DNA of 64,000 nt from Odobenus rosmarus divergens (GCF_000321225.1 NW_004451011.1:141710-205709), one strand, 5' to 3'; numbered from the stretch's first letter, positions 1 through 11,140 are shown. Numbers and translations are program-made. The notes: generated by a model not told the origin, from the letters alone.

Positions 1-1672
1 AACAAGTCAGAAAAGACCTGAAACCTGGGGAAAAGAAAGGGAAAGAGAAAAAAGAAAAGGAAAAAGAAAAAGATAAAACCAAAAACAGAACAAAAAACAG
101 TATGATCAAATAGAAGGCCAGTGCATAGATTAGTGCCACACACTAGATTTTGGGTGTTTTTTGGTCTGTTAGAAGAAAGTGCTTCCTAAAATTTTAAAGA
201 AAGAAAGACATGTACATAATAAGGGTTGATACAATGAAGGAATGGAATATGACTAAAGATGAAAATTATAAAATTTTTAAAAATTGATAAGGTGCTTGTA
301 AAAAGAGGATTAAAAAAGAAAAAGGGGAGAGAATATGATCAGGCAGGAGACTAGAACAAAGCCATACACTAGAGATTTAGGGTATATTTTGGTATGTTAG
401 AAGAAACTGTATCTCAAAATTTTAAAGAGAGAATTTATATATATATATATATGCCAAAAATAAGAGTCACTACTATGAAGGGATAGAATTGACTCTAAAA
501 ATGAAAAATAAAAATTTTTTTTTAAAAAGGGATTGATAAGATGTTGGTTGAAAAAGGGAAAAAATTTCAAAAAAGACCGTTAAAAAAATTAACTTTGAAA
601 GACTAAAGAATCATGGTAAAAAAGCCATAAATTCTATGTGCAGTATTCCCCTAGCACTGGAGTTCTCCCGTTCTCATTGATCGGTAAACTTGGTCTTGGC
701 TAACTGTTCTTGCTGATCTTCTGGGGGAGGGGCCTGTTGCCATGGTTCCCAAATGTCTTTGCCGGAGGCGGAATTGCCCCACCCTTGTCGGTCTGGGCTA
801 AGCAATCTGCTAGGGTTTGCTCTTGGGAGCTTTTGTACCCTGCAAGCTTTCCGTACAGCTTTGGAGGACAAGAGTGAAAATGGTGGCCTCCCAATCTCCG
901 CCCGGGAGGAGCCGAGAACTCGGGCCCCGCTCCTCAGTGCACCCCCAGAGAAAAGCAGTCAATCACTCCCGTGTCCCCGGTCTCTGGCCGCACTCCATGC
1001 TCACCCGGCCCGTGACCGAGCGTTTCTATCTCTGGTGCACGACCCCGTGTGGAGTCTCCAAACCCAGCAGATCCCTGCGGTGCGCTCCCGCGCCGCTCCT
1101 CCTGGGGGAGGAAGAGGAGTCTCCCCCGATCTGCCGCTTGTTGGGTCCCTGCTGGAGGCGCAGTGGCCCGACTGGGCCGCGGATCACGGTTTATGGCAAC
1201 GCCGAGCTGAGAGCCCGTGCCTCGGGTCCGTCTCCGCAGCCGGCTTCCCCGCTCCGATACCTGGGAGCTCTGCCGCACTCAGGCACCCCCGGTCTTCCTG
1301 TGACCCCAAGGGTCCTGAGACCACACTGTCCCGCGAGGGTTCCACCCCCCGCTTAGCCACTGGAGCGACGTCCCTCCGCGGAGCCGACTTCTAAAAGTTC
1401 CGATTTTGTGCTCCGCGGCTCTAGCACTTGCCAGAAGCGGCCAACGGAGGCCCCCTCCCCCACCGTCTATCCTCCTGAATATCGCCTCGGATTCACTTCT
1501 CTGCACGTCCTACCTTCCAGTAAGTGGTCGCTTTCCTGTTCAGAGTTGTTGCTATTCTTTTCTTTGATCTCCTGTTGAGTTCGTAGGTGTTCAGAATGGT
1601 TTGATCCCTATCCAGCTGAATTCCTGAGACCAGATGAAATCCAGGTCTCCTACTCCTCCCCCATCTTGCTCC
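1..1672 (+). mobile_element. Carnivore L1 LINE 5'UTR (promoter part only)
   Basis: The first ~620 bases are A-rich and hold two imperfect copies of a ~220-base unit (about 120-330 and 345-560), each with an 'ACACTAGA..TTTAGGGT' start and a 'TTAGAAGAAA' motif. From ~640 the sequence becomes GC- and CpG-rich and runs to 'CCATCTTGCTCC' at ~1661-1672, the end I associate with carnivore L1 5'UTRs just before ORF1. This part normally acts as the LINE's internal RNA polymerase II promoter. No ORF1 or ORF2 follows, so the copy cannot move itself. Open frames at 753-1394 and 817-1356 are by-products of the GC-rich sequence. The element may begin before the window. Confidence 0.75.
750..1420. promoter_or_regulatory. 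CpG-rich block inside the L1 5'UTR
   Basis: This is the densest CpG stretch in the window (for example around 900-930, 1085-1100 and 1360-1385). CpGs are otherwise rare here, as is usual for methylated mammalian DNA. Their survival suggests a fairly young L1 copy. It is an L1 promoter remnant; nothing shows that a host gene uses it. Confidence 0.55.
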
Positions 1673-1679
1673 ACCCCAC

Positions 1680-1760
1680 GGTCAGGAGTTTGAGCCCCAC
1701 GCTGTGTGTAGGGATAACTTAAATAACCTAAAACAAAACAAAAAAACAAACAAAAAAAAA
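1680..1760 (+). mobile_element. SINEC fragment, 3' part only
   Basis: A 'GAGCCCCACGCTGTGTGTAGGG' type segment followed by ACTTAAATAA and an A-rich tail matches the 3' half of older Can-SINEs. The tRNA-like head is missing. It joins the L1 5'UTR end directly. Confidence 0.55.
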
Positions 1761-1769
1761 CACCCGCAT

Positions 1770-2465
1770 CTACGTTGGGGAATGAGGGAAATGATTGATT
1801 TGGTTGCATCACCACCCAGGATGGGCAGCAGACAAGGATAACACCTAAATCAGAATCACTCCACAATTTTACCAAAGTACACATATTAACTGGAAGAACA
1901 AATAAAACCACAGACAATTCGAGCCTTCAGCTTCAATACTAGATCAACACAACAACAGTAGCTCCCTCAGCAAGCTTTTGTGGAAAGTGAAACCCAGGAA
2001 AACTGGGGAAGGACAAACAAGGGAGTACCAGCCCTGTACTTGGAGGGAAGGCAGAGACTGAAGAGACAGGCACAGCACCCCCTGCCCCACATTAATAGGA
2101 GACATGTTTAAAAAACAAGATAACTTACCTAGGAAGCTTCTCTGGGATGCTGCAAAACTAAGACCCTGCATTCCCAACTGCCCCACTTGAAGAGTTTATA
2201 TATAAAGAGGCCTTAACCGGGTTCCACTGTGAACACCACAGAGATGTTCTCAGTAGCACATAGCTTTCTCAACACTGCATCCTTGAAAACGGCTTCGGCT
2301 GTGGAAAAGGTGGGAGGAAAGGAGGAACCTCCAATTGCCTGGGTTCCAGCCCAAGGGTCAATCAAATGTCACGTCCTCTTGATGACCTCCTCCAACAGGG
2401 TGTAGTTGTGTAAGATTGAATTAAAAGCATCTCCAGAAAGAGAAAGTACACACTAACTGTGACAA
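1770..2465. other. No recognised feature
   Basis: Mixed-composition sequence without a convincing exon, tail or repeat signature that I can name. Short open frames on the minus strand (1591-1917, 1944-2186) have no coding character. Confidence 0.4.
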
Positions 2466-2669
2466 AACTTAATAAGAAGAACAACTACAGAAAAGAGAGT
2501 TAAAGGTGTGCAGGACCCCAGAGGGCAGCCTCAGAAAGGTACAACATCTGAAGGGAGAAGAAACAAAGTCTGGGTTGATGAGGAAAAAAGGAAGCATGTG
2601 AAGGAAATTTGGTATCCTACAAGACAAAAACACATTTTTTAATTGGAGAATACCTGGCAAAGTTCCTGC

Positions 2670-2748
2670 TAAGAGAGATAGATAGATAGATAGATGATAG
2701 ACTGATCGACAGACGATAGATGATTGATAGATAGATATGTAGATATCC
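2670..2748. repeat. GATA-type microsatellite, interrupted
   Basis: Repeated GATA units with ATGATAGACTGATCGACAG interruptions. It lies within decayed LINE sequence. Confidence 0.85.
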
Positions 2749-3322
2749 ATTACAGACTTAAGAGGAAGTTCCTGAAATAAACATTGCAGTCTTCCCAAAT
2801 CTGACCCACAAAACAGACTCCAAGACAGTCTACATCTATACAAGTTTGGAAGTATAAAACTGAAACTTGAAACATTTAAACTGGTGAAAATTCTCCCACA
2901 CCACCCCCAAAACAACAGCAAAGCAGAAGAAACTATATAGCACAATACTCCACACCAAATCCAGTATTTTCAAGCAAGCATATGGGACTATGAAAAACAC
3001 CTGAATTAGATTATCAAAATCTAAGGAACCAGAATGGACATAAAACAGGAAGAAATAAAGTAAAAGTGGATGAGATGAAATGGAAGAAAAAGAAAAAAGT
3101 CATCTCAGGAACGAAATTAAAATTTTTAATTTAAAAAATTAAATTGCAAGTTGCCCTATGAAATTTAGAATCGAATGAACAATTTAAGAAGTGGAAAGGA
3201 AACAGACAACCAACCAAGATAATAAATATAAAATAAAAACATAAGAAAAAGTCAAAAAGAAAGTAGTTTAAATGGAAGATGAGCAAAGGAGATCCAATTA
3301 CATATAAAAACAGAACAATGCA

Positions 3323-3442
3323 GGGGCACCTGGCTAGCTCAGTGAAGCCAGCAAGTCTTGATTTTGGGATTGTGATTTGGAGCACTACATTTGGTTTTGA
3401 GATTACTTAAAAATAATATCTTAAAAACAACAACAACAATAT
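3323..3442 (+). mobile_element. Old, short SINEC copy
   Basis: The head GGGGCACCTGGCTAGCTCAG and a body ending GATTACTTAAAAATAATATC with a CAA-rich tail mark an old, diverged Can-SINE without the CT-rich segment. Confidence 0.7.
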
Positions 3443-3650
3443 GGGCGCCTGGGTGGCTCAATAAGTTAAGCGTCTGACTCTTGATTTCAGCTCAGGGTTA
3501 TGAGATCGAGCCCCCCTATTGGGTTCCATGCAGCAGGGAGTCTGCTAAAGATTCCATCCCTCTGCCCCTCTGCTCCTCTCCCCCAACCACTTGCACACAC
3601 TCTCTCTCTCTCTCTCTCTTAAAAAAATAATAAATTTAAAAAAGTTTTTA
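3443..3650 (+). mobile_element. SINEC (Can-SINE) copy
   Basis: Begins GGGCGCCTGGGTGGCTCA, has 'GAGATCGAGCCC', a CT-rich stretch with a (CT)n run at 3601-3618 and an A-rich tail. It sits directly behind the preceding SINE, so one probably landed in the tail of the other. Confidence 0.85.
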
Positions 3651-4394
3651 AAAACACAATGCAATAGAACTAATATTTTAAAATATACCCATGAAAAGAT
3701 TCAGGAAATTATAGAAAATCTAAATCCACATACTAAACAGGACCACCAGGTACCTGGGAAAATTAGCCCAGAATAATCAACCCGCAGATATATCCTAACA
3801 AAACTATTAGACTTGAGAGATGAAGAAAAAGCCCTGAAGCCTCCACTCAGGCAAAAAGAACTAGAAATTTTAAAAGAGCAAGAAAATTCACCTGGGGTCA
3901 CACTTCCCAAGAGCAACATACAAACCAAGGCAGGAAGCAAGCAACATTTGCAAGAACTCAAGGGGGAAACACGCAAAACAAGGATTTTATATCCAGCTAA
4001 GCTGTTCTTCAATAACAAGGCCATAAATACACAGTAACTTAAAAAACATTTTTCCACACCCAAGAACTTGGGGAACACTGGATTCATGAGTCCTTGAAGA
4101 ATCTGCTAAGGGATGAATTTCATCCAACCAAGTTATGACTAAGGAAGTTTAGGCAAAAGGAGTGACAGGAAGGATTTAATACATCTAATTTTAGATTTAA
4201 AGCTAAAACAAAAATGGAGACAAGAGTAGAATAATATAAAATGCCATATATTTCGACAAAGGAAATATAAGGTGAAGAAAAAGTGAAAGAGAAGCAAATG
4301 AATTCACTGAGGTTGCATAGAAGTACTTCTCAAACTTCTTGTCCTCTCAAATCCTTTACACTTCTCAAAGTTTTGAGAACTTCAGAATGTTTTT

Positions 4395-4505
4395 GCTTAT
4401 TAATTTTTTTAAATTTAAAATCAATTAGCCAATGTATAGTACATCATTAGTTTTTTATATACTGTTCAATTATTCATTAGTTGAATATAATATAGGTAGC
4501 AATAT
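4395..4505 (-). mobile_element. Carnivore L1 3'-end fragment, antisense
   Basis: 'CAATTAGCCAATGTATAGTA' with 'CATCATTAGTTTTT' and 'ATTCATTAGTTGAATA' is the reverse complement of the carnivore L1 3'UTR end, also seen in plus orientation at 47.2-47.3 and 47.8 kb. It is diverged and severely 5' truncated. Confidence 0.6.
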
Positions 4506-4951
4506 TTTCCATATTAGCAGTTAAACCTGCAAAGTAATTTATTTACTTAAATAACAATAATAAACCTGTCACATGGTAACATCAATAACATTTTTATGAA
4601 AAATTATACTTTTCCCCCAAAATACAGTGAGAACAGTGGCATCATCTACATTTTTGCAAATCCCTTTAAGGTCTGGCTTAATAGAAGATAACTGGATTTC
4701 CATAGAGCTTCACACATTTCATTAGCCTTCAGGGTGATAACATCATCACGTATCATGTAGCCTCTGGAAAGCGTTCATGTGAATTCATGAGAAAATGTGA
4801 GCAGGAACGCAAAATGATGTCTTAGTATTATTATGAAAATGGCTGGACTCACAGACTTCCTGAAAAGGTTTCAGAGTTTGAGAACAGTTTGAGAACATTC
4901 ATTGGGCACATAAAAGGAGGAGTCACAGGATACATTAGAACTAACAAATTA
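4506..4951. other. No recognised feature
   Basis: AT-rich sequence. No repeat or exon signature that I can support. Confidence 0.35.
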
Positions 4952-5073
4952 GGGGCGCCTCACTGGCTCAGTAAGTAGAACACATGACTCTTGATCTCAG
5001 GGTTGTGATTCCCAGCCCCACTTTCAGTGTAGAAGTTACTTAAAAATTAAAATGTTAAAAAAAAAAAAAAAGA
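4952..5073 (+). mobile_element. Old short SINEC copy
   Basis: GGGGCGCCTCACTGGCTCAG head, then 'GACTCTTGATCTCAGGGTTG', 'GTGTAGAAGTTACTTAAAAA' and a poly-A run. This is the older Can-SINE type without the CT-rich block. Confidence 0.75.
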
Positions 5074-5787
5074 AAGAAGGAAACTGACAAATCAGGTAAT
5101 GAAGGTTAAGGAAACAGTGGAGAAAGGCATTTAAAAAGGTGTAAGTACAAAGGTTATCACTGAAACATCTAATCCTAATCCCAAAAGAAAATTTAAAAAT
5201 TAAAAAGCAAAGCAAATGTTTCAGGTAGAGAAACAAAATATAATAAAATCATAAGGTAATTATAATTGAAATAAAATGAGAGAGTAGAGAATGTAACAAG
5301 CATATCAGTAAATGTGAATTGGCTTAACTCATCTTTCCAAATAAAAATATTTCCAAACGACTCACAGAAAAATATCAAATCTATGATATATACAAGAGTT
5401 ACACCTGAAAAACAGTGAATCAAAAAAACTAACCGCAAATGGATAAAGACAGAACAGGCAAAGGAAATCAGCAAGAAAACAGTGTTTGCAATGCTGACAT
5501 CAAAGTAGAATGCAAGCCAAAGACTAATTAATGAAACAAACAGACCACCATTAATACTACAAGCTGCAATTCAAAACAGAGATATAACATTTAGAAATAG
5601 TGAAACACCAAATAACACAGCAACCATCTTTATAAAGCAGAAACTACAGGAGAAGCAAATACAAATACAAAAAAGCACACTGATTATGTACTTGAGGAAA
5701 CTACTCTCATAACATAGAACAAGGGGACAGAAAATTAGTAGGGCTATCGAAGGCCTAAATAACATTCTCAGTAAAACAGATCTTATA

Positions 5788-5985
5788 GGGCGCCTGGGTG
5801 GCTCAGTCGGGTTAAGCTTCTGCCTTCAGCTCGGGTCATATCCTGGGGTCCTGGGATCGAGCCCCGCATCAGGCCCCCTACACCATGGGAAGCCTGCTTC
5901 TCCCTCTCCCACTCCCCTTGCTTTTGTTCCCTCTCTCGCTGTGTCTCTCTCTGTCAAATAAATAAATAAAATCTTTTTTAAAAAG
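5788..5985 (+). mobile_element. SINEC copy inside L1M
   Basis: Full-length arctoid-type SINE: GGGCGCCTGGGTGGCTCAG head, 'TGGGATCGAGCCCCGCATC', CT-rich 3' part, AAATAAATAAATAAAATC tail. The clear L1 ORF2 sequence on both sides shows it landed in the older LINE. Confidence 0.9.
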
Positions 5986-6497
5986 TGAAAATTAATATAG
6001 TAGAAAAGAGAAATACATGAAATCTAATTAATAAATCAAAATCCTGGTTCTTTGAAGAGTATTAATGAAGTGGGCATATCACTAGCTAGCCTAATCAAGA
6101 GAAAAAGGAAAGAAAGCACAAATACATAAAGAAATAATAAGAAACGGCCACTGAGATAAAACTTTAAAATCATGAGATTACTTTGCATATCTCTATGCAA
6201 ATAAATTTAAAACCCATATCAAATGAATAATTGTTAAAGAAATACAGTTTACTGAAATTCTTTAAGTACAGTTAGAAAGCTTAAATGGGCTAATTTTCAT
6301 AGAAAAAAATACAGAAATGTATCAAATCTATATAACCCAAAAAGAGCACCAGGTTTAGAAGGTTTCACAATGAAATTTTACCAAACTATCAATAACCAGA
6401 GAGTCCCAGTGTAACAAAACTTGTCCCTAAGCAGAACATAAAGGACAACTTTTGAAATCATTTTATGAAGCAAATAAAATATTGATAGCCAAATATG

Positions 6498-6715
6498 ATA
6501 GTCCAAATTCTTTTAAGATTTGTCTATTTGAGAGAGAGGGAGAGAGCAAAGGCAGGGGCAGTAACAGGCAGAGGGAGAGAGAGAAGCAGACTCCCCACTG
6601 AGCAGGGAGCCCGACATAGGGCCTCGATCCCAGGACCCTGGGACTATGACCTGAGCAGAAGGCAGACGCTTAACTGACTGAGCCACCCAGCTGCCGTGAC
6701 ATAGTCCAAATTCTT
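6498..6715 (-). mobile_element. SINEC copy, antisense, with target-site duplication
   Basis: Reverse-complement SINE (poly-T side first, 'GAGCCACCCAGCTGCC' at the right). A perfect 15-base duplication, ATAGTCCAAATTCTT, flanks it at 6498-6512 and 6701-6715. One of only two minus-strand SINECs here. Confidence 0.93.
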
Positions 6716-6948
6716 AAAAATAAAATTACCAACTAATATAATCCGTGACTATTGATTCAAAAATATTCAATATTTATTGGCAAATAGAATTGATCACCAT
6801 ACTCTGAAAATAATATGCAATAACCAAGCAGGATTTGTTCTAGGCACTCAAAGTACACTCAATATGGGAATTCTATTAGCAGAAAATACTATAAATCCAA
6901 AGAGAAAAATCATGTTATGATCTTTATAAATGATGAAAACTTCTTTTT

Positions 6949-7153
6949 AAAAATTCAACACGCGGGGCACCTGGGTGGCTCAGTTGTTAAGCGTCTGCCT
7001 TCGGTTCAGGTCATGATCCCAGGGTCCTGGGATCGAGCCTCACATCGGGCTCCCTGCTCCGCAGGGAAGCCTGCTTCTCCCTCTCCCACTCCCCCTGCTT
7101 GTGTTCCTTCTCTCGCTATGTCTCTCTCTGTCAAATAAATAAAATCTTTAAAA

Positions 7154-7196
<43 letters not shown>

Positions 7197-7206
7197 AAAT
7201 TCAACA
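6949..7206 (+). mobile_element. SINEC copy with long AAAT tail and target-site duplication
   Basis: The SINE body starts at 6964 (GGGGCACCTGGGTGGCTCAG) and ends in about 12 AAAT units (7150-7195). A 12-base duplication, AAAAATTCAACA, lies at 6949-6960 and 7195-7206; removing the SINE rejoins the L1 reading. Confidence 0.92.
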
Positions 7207-7299
7207 TGATATCCAAACACACACACACCATGATTCCAAAACTACATCTTCCTTAGTGTAAAAACACTACAGATATGTGCAAGATGTGTACTTCCAAGA

Positions 7300-7812
7300 G
7301 GGCCTTAATGATCACCATAACCATGAATTCACCTCTTTGTATAGACCTCTCCCACGCTGAATAGTGCTCATCTGTGGACCCAATACACAATCCACAGAAA
7401 TGATGTTGCATGACATCCAAGGCTCTGTTATTAAAAACAATTGTAGTGTCCACCTTGTTCTCGCTCTTGGATCATTTGTCCAGTGAAAGCCAGCTGCCGT
7501 GTTTTGAGGATGCTCAAACAGCCCTACAGAGAGGACCACACAGTGAAAAACTGTGGCCTTCCAACAGCCAGCACCAACTTGCCAGCCACATGAGTGAGCC
7601 ATCATAGAAGCAACAGCTTAGCCTCAGCTATCCGCAGCCCCAGCCACCATCCTGACAACCCCTTCATGAGACACCGGAAAGCCAGAATCACTCAGCTAGG
7701 TCACCCCTGAATTCCTGACCCACAGAAAATGTGTGAGCTACTACCTGGTTACTATCGCGTTCAGCCACCAAGTGTAGAGGTAATTTGTTATGCAGCAAGA
7801 GATAACTCGTAC
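7300..7812 (+). mobile_element. MLT1-type MaLR solo LTR
   Basis: Matches the later part of the MLT1 LTR: 'GAATTCCTGACCCACAGAAA' (~7710), then 'GGTAATTTGTTATGCAGCAA' and 'AGATAACTC' at the end. 'CAGCACCAACTTGCCAGCCA' (~7569) fits too. It is an old mammalian retrovirus-like LTR with no internal genes beside it. The left boundary is approximate. It lies inside the L1M copy. Confidence 0.75.
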
Positions 7813-8110
7813 AACCCGTATAAGAGAAGCTTAAAAACACCACTGAAAGACACAAAATCAGATGTGAACAAATGGAAAGGCGGCCCTTGTTCTTGGACAA
7901 GACAGTTCAGCATCATAAAAAGATGACTCCTCCCTTACACTAATTTATAAACTTAAGGCAATAACAATAAAAATACCAATAAGGTATTCTTTATGAAGCT
8001 AGGTAAGTTGCAACAAAAGTTCATAAGGAAAATAAACAGGCATGAAGAGCTAGCTCCTGCACAGCTTTGAAAAGGGACTAACCCCATCAGATATTCAAAC
8101 AGTCCATAAA

Positions 8111-8292
8111 GGGGGGCGCCCAGTGGCTCAGTCGTTAAGTGTCTGCCTTCGGCTCAGGTCATGATCCCAGGGTCCTGGGATCGAGCCCCACATCGGGCTT
8201 CTTGCTCAGCGGGAGTCTGCTTCTCCCTGTCCTCCCCTTTGTACTCTCTCGCTCTCTCTCTCTCAAATAAATAAATAAAATCTTTAAAAAAA
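8111..8292 (+). mobile_element. SINEC copy inside L1M
   Basis: GGGGGGCGCCCAGTGGCTCAG head, full body, CT-rich part with a run of CTs, AAATAAATAAATAAAATC tail. A clear duplication is not visible, only a weak CCATAAA/CTATAAA match. Confidence 0.88.
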
Positions 8293-9375
8293 GCCTATAA
8301 AAGTTCTATCATTAAAATGGTGTAATCGTACCAGCACATGAACAAGCAGGCAGACCGGTGCAAAAGCATCGAGCAGAATGCCCACAGATGGACCCAAGCA
8401 CCTGTGGAAATGTTACATATGATAAAGGTGACTCTCAACCCCTTTAAAAAAGATGAACTTTTTTAAAAAATGGGACTGTCACAACCAGAGAATCTTTTGG
8501 AAAAGATGCAATTAAACGCATTCCTCACATCACACGTAAAAATAAACTCCACATGGATCCAGAGATATAAAATGTAAAATTTACTTATGCAGATATACAG
8601 GTAAAAAATAAAGCCATACAAGTCCTAGAACACAACACGTGTGGTTCAATTTATCTATAACATGAATATAAGAAAAGTTTCTAATGAAGACTTAAAATCC
8701 AGTTGAAAAACTTCTTAAAAGATAAATGTGACTATATAAAACTCAAAAATTTTTTCATGGAAGAAAACCATAGCCGAAGTAACATGACAAATGACAAGCT
8801 GGGGAAGAATATTTGCATCACAATAGATCACAGATAAAACCGTATTATCCTGAATATACTTGAAAACTCATAAAGGGGGAAAATGACCAAAACCTCAATA
8901 GAACGATGAATTAAAGGCACAAACAAGTCATTAAAAAAAATGTACAATGGCCCTTAGTCACATGAAACTATTTTGATTTTACTCATAATAAGAGAAAAGC
9001 AAATAAAATTACACTGAGATACCATTGCTCTTCTCTCAGGTTAGCAAAAACTTTAGAAGCTGGAAAGGCTGTGAGGCACTCTTTCATTGCTGGTGGGAAG
9101 GCGGATGATAGAACCCTTGCAGTGGGGAATTTGGCAATCTCTAACAAAATTACATATGCATTTCCTTTTCATTTAGCAATCCCAGTTCTTGGAATTTACT
9201 CTGAAGATACACCTCTAACAGTAAGAAAATGCATGTGCGTTAGGTTCTCCAATGTAACATTATTTGTAAATGCAAACTATTGGTAATGACCTAAATCTCT
9301 CTACATAGGGGATTGGTAAAGTCAATTATGATGCATATACACAATGGGGTGTTTTATAATAAAGAATAAAAAAAG

Positions 9376-9578
9376 ATCTCTAGGGCGCCTGGGTGGCTCA
9401 GATGGTTAAGCATCTGCCTTCGGCTCAGGTCATGATCCCAGGGTCCTGGGATCGAGTCCTGCATCGGGCTCCCTGCTAGGCGGGGAGCCTGCTTCTCCCT
9501 CTGCCTCTGCCTCTCTCTCTCTCTCTGACTCTCATGAATAAATAAATAAAAATAAAAACATTAAAAAAAAAATCTCTA
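9376..9578 (+). mobile_element. SINEC copy in L1M 3'UTR
   Basis: Body from 9383, with a (CT)n run near 9510 and an AATAAATAAATAAAAATAAA tail. A short ATCTCTA duplication lies at 9376-9382 and 9572-9578. Confidence 0.88.
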
Positions 9579-9944
9579 TGAGCTAATATGAAGTGAGTTC
9601 AGCACATATTGATGTGACAAATGCAAAATGCAGATATATTTATATTCCCTTATTTTCCCATAGACACAAAGTGTCGATATAAAAGCAGCTAGTTACAAAG
9701 GAAAAAATGGTCATTGGCAGACTCAGCTTAATTAAGTGACCAAAGTTAACACCGTCAGTAATGTTATAAACTGATATCATGTGCCTCCTGACATGATGCC
9801 CTGAGAACACAATAACGGCTTTGAAGTATTTCTGGAAAAAAAAAATCATAATCATGAAAAAACATCACACAAACACATACTTCAGAACAATGTATAGAAT
9901 AAAATGATAAGGGTATGAAAAATAAAGAATCCTGAGAGACAGAC

Positions 9945-9945
<1 letters not shown>

Positions 9946-9991
<46 letters not shown>

Positions 9992-10001
9992 AAAGAAAGA
10001 A

Positions 10002-10033
<32 letters not shown>

Positions 10034-10224
10034 GAGAAAGAAAGAAAAGAAAGAAAGAAAGGAAAGAAAGAGAAAAGAAAGAAAGGAAAGAAGGAAGGAA
10101 AGGAAAGAAAGAAGAAAGAAAGAAAGGAAAGAAAGAAGGAAGGAAAGGAAAGAAAGAAGAAAGAAAGAAAGAAGGAAGGAAAGAAAAAGAAAAGAAAGAA
10201 AGAAGAAAGAAGGAAGGAAGAAGA
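9946..10224. repeat. GAAA/GGAA purine tract (~280 bp)
   Basis: Almost pure purine on the plus strand: GAAA units grading into GGAA, GAGAAA and AAGAAG variants. The two long minus-strand open frames across it (9764-10441 and 9865-10308) translate the repeat as Phe/Leu/Ser runs and are not genes. The tract is expected to vary in length between individuals. Confidence 0.95.
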
Positions 10225-10264
10225 CGTGACAGGTAGAATCCTGGATTGGAGGAGGAAAATAACT

Positions 10265-10640
10265 ATAAAACTCAATATCAAGACAATTGGCAAAATTTGA
10301 ACTTGCATAGTGGATAAGATAATAATATTGAATCAATGTTAAATTCCCAGATTCCATGCTTGTACTCTGGTTATAGCTTGTTCCTGTTCTTAGAAAACGC
10401 ACACTGAAATAACTAGGAGCAAAGAAATACAATGTTGGCAATTTATTCCCAAACAGTTCTTTAAAAAATATAAATTACAGGCATGTGTATGTGGAGGGGG
10501 GGAGAAAGAGAGAATGGTAAGTAAATGGAATAAAATATTAAAATTAGTGAGCCTGAATAAATATATTGGAATTCTTATGTATTAGTTTTGCAGCTTTTCT
10601 GCAAGTTTGAAGTTCAAAGTAGTTTTTTAAATGTGCATTT
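10265..10640 (+). mobile_element. Old L1M-type 3' end fragment
   Basis: 'TGTACTCTGGTTATAGCTTG', 'CAATTTATTCCCAAACAGTT' and the ending 'TTTGCAGCTTTTCTGCAAGT' resemble a common old L1 3'UTR in plus orientation. The exact family is uncertain. Confidence 0.4.
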
Positions 10641-10769
10641 CTGTTTAACAAGTCATAACATGGACAATGTTCACCAGTGGTTGAAAGTATGGGAAAAGAA
10701 ATTTGGAATGTCTAAAATTTGCAAGGATTTGACTGATTGTAAAAGGAATTCCTGCAAAGGAACAAGAAA

Positions 10770-11140
10770 AAACAGTGATCCCAATAGAATAAAAGACAAA
10801 GCCTATGAACAATTTACAGAGGAGGAAACCCCAAAATCTACCAAACATATAAAAAAAAAAAGTGCTCAGTCATTGGTAGTTTGAGAAGTGCAAATTTAAA
10901 AAAACAATTAAAAAAACAATGAAATATCACTTAACTCTATTTCATAAACATTAGAACTCCAAATAAGTCTAAGGGTTGGTAGAAATACGGAGATGTAGGA
11001 ATCCTTATGCCTTGCTAACAGATATATAGAGATATATATATCTATATATATGGAAATATAAACCAGTATAGCCATTCCATATAACAATCTGGCACTACTT
11101 AATCAAATTAAATATATGTACACTGTTAAAGAATAACTTC
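10770..11140 (+). mobile_element. Old L1 ORF2 3'-region fragment
   Basis: 'AATTTACAGAGGAGGAAACC' (~10810), followed by an AAATATCACTTAACTC segment and a 'CAATCTGGCACTACTTAA' segment (~11085), matches the end of L1 ORF2. It is interrupted by a TATA/GATA-type AT tract (11022-11052). Confidence 0.5.

Larger units (their letters stand above)
2466..4300 (+). mobile_element. Old L1/HAL1-like LINE remnant
   Basis: A-rich decayed sequence. The stretch 3660-4300, with 'AAGGATTTTATATCCAGCTA' at ~3981, resembles the ORF1-side region of old L1 or half-L1 (HAL1) elements in plus orientation. Two SINEs are inserted (3323-3650). No frame is intact. The left end is uncertain. Confidence 0.45.
5074..9660 (+). 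mobile_element. Old L1M LINE: ORF2 remnant to 3'UTR, interrupted
   Basis: Decayed L1 ORF2 in plus orientation. 'GGTTCTTTGAAGAG' (~6046) is the conserved WFFE-type motif region and 'CAAGCAGGATTTGTTCTAGG' (~6825) the reverse-transcriptase region. 'CTTTCATTGCTGGTGGGAAG' (~9081) and 'GGGGATTGGTAAAG' (~9308) match the ORF2 end and 3'UTR of old L1M families. Stop codons and indels are everywhere. SINEs at 5788, 6513, 6961, 8111 and 9383 and an MLT1 LTR at ~7300 are inserted, so the L1 is older than all of them. Confidence 0.75.

Noticed and set aside
753..1394. 213-codon plus-strand open frame, with overlapping frames on both strands
   Set aside because: It lies wholly in the CpG-rich L1 5'UTR, where stop codons are rare because of base composition. 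No start context or splice sites, and overlapping frames in several phases argue against coding.
6913..7206. Repeated SINE heads as a possible CRISPR-like or regularly spaced array
   Set aside because: Spacing is irregular, each copy has its own target duplication, and the genome is clearly mammalian.
9764..10441. 225-codon minus-strand frame rich in Phe, Leu and Ser
   Set aside because: Translation of the GAAA/GGAA tract; no real protein signal.
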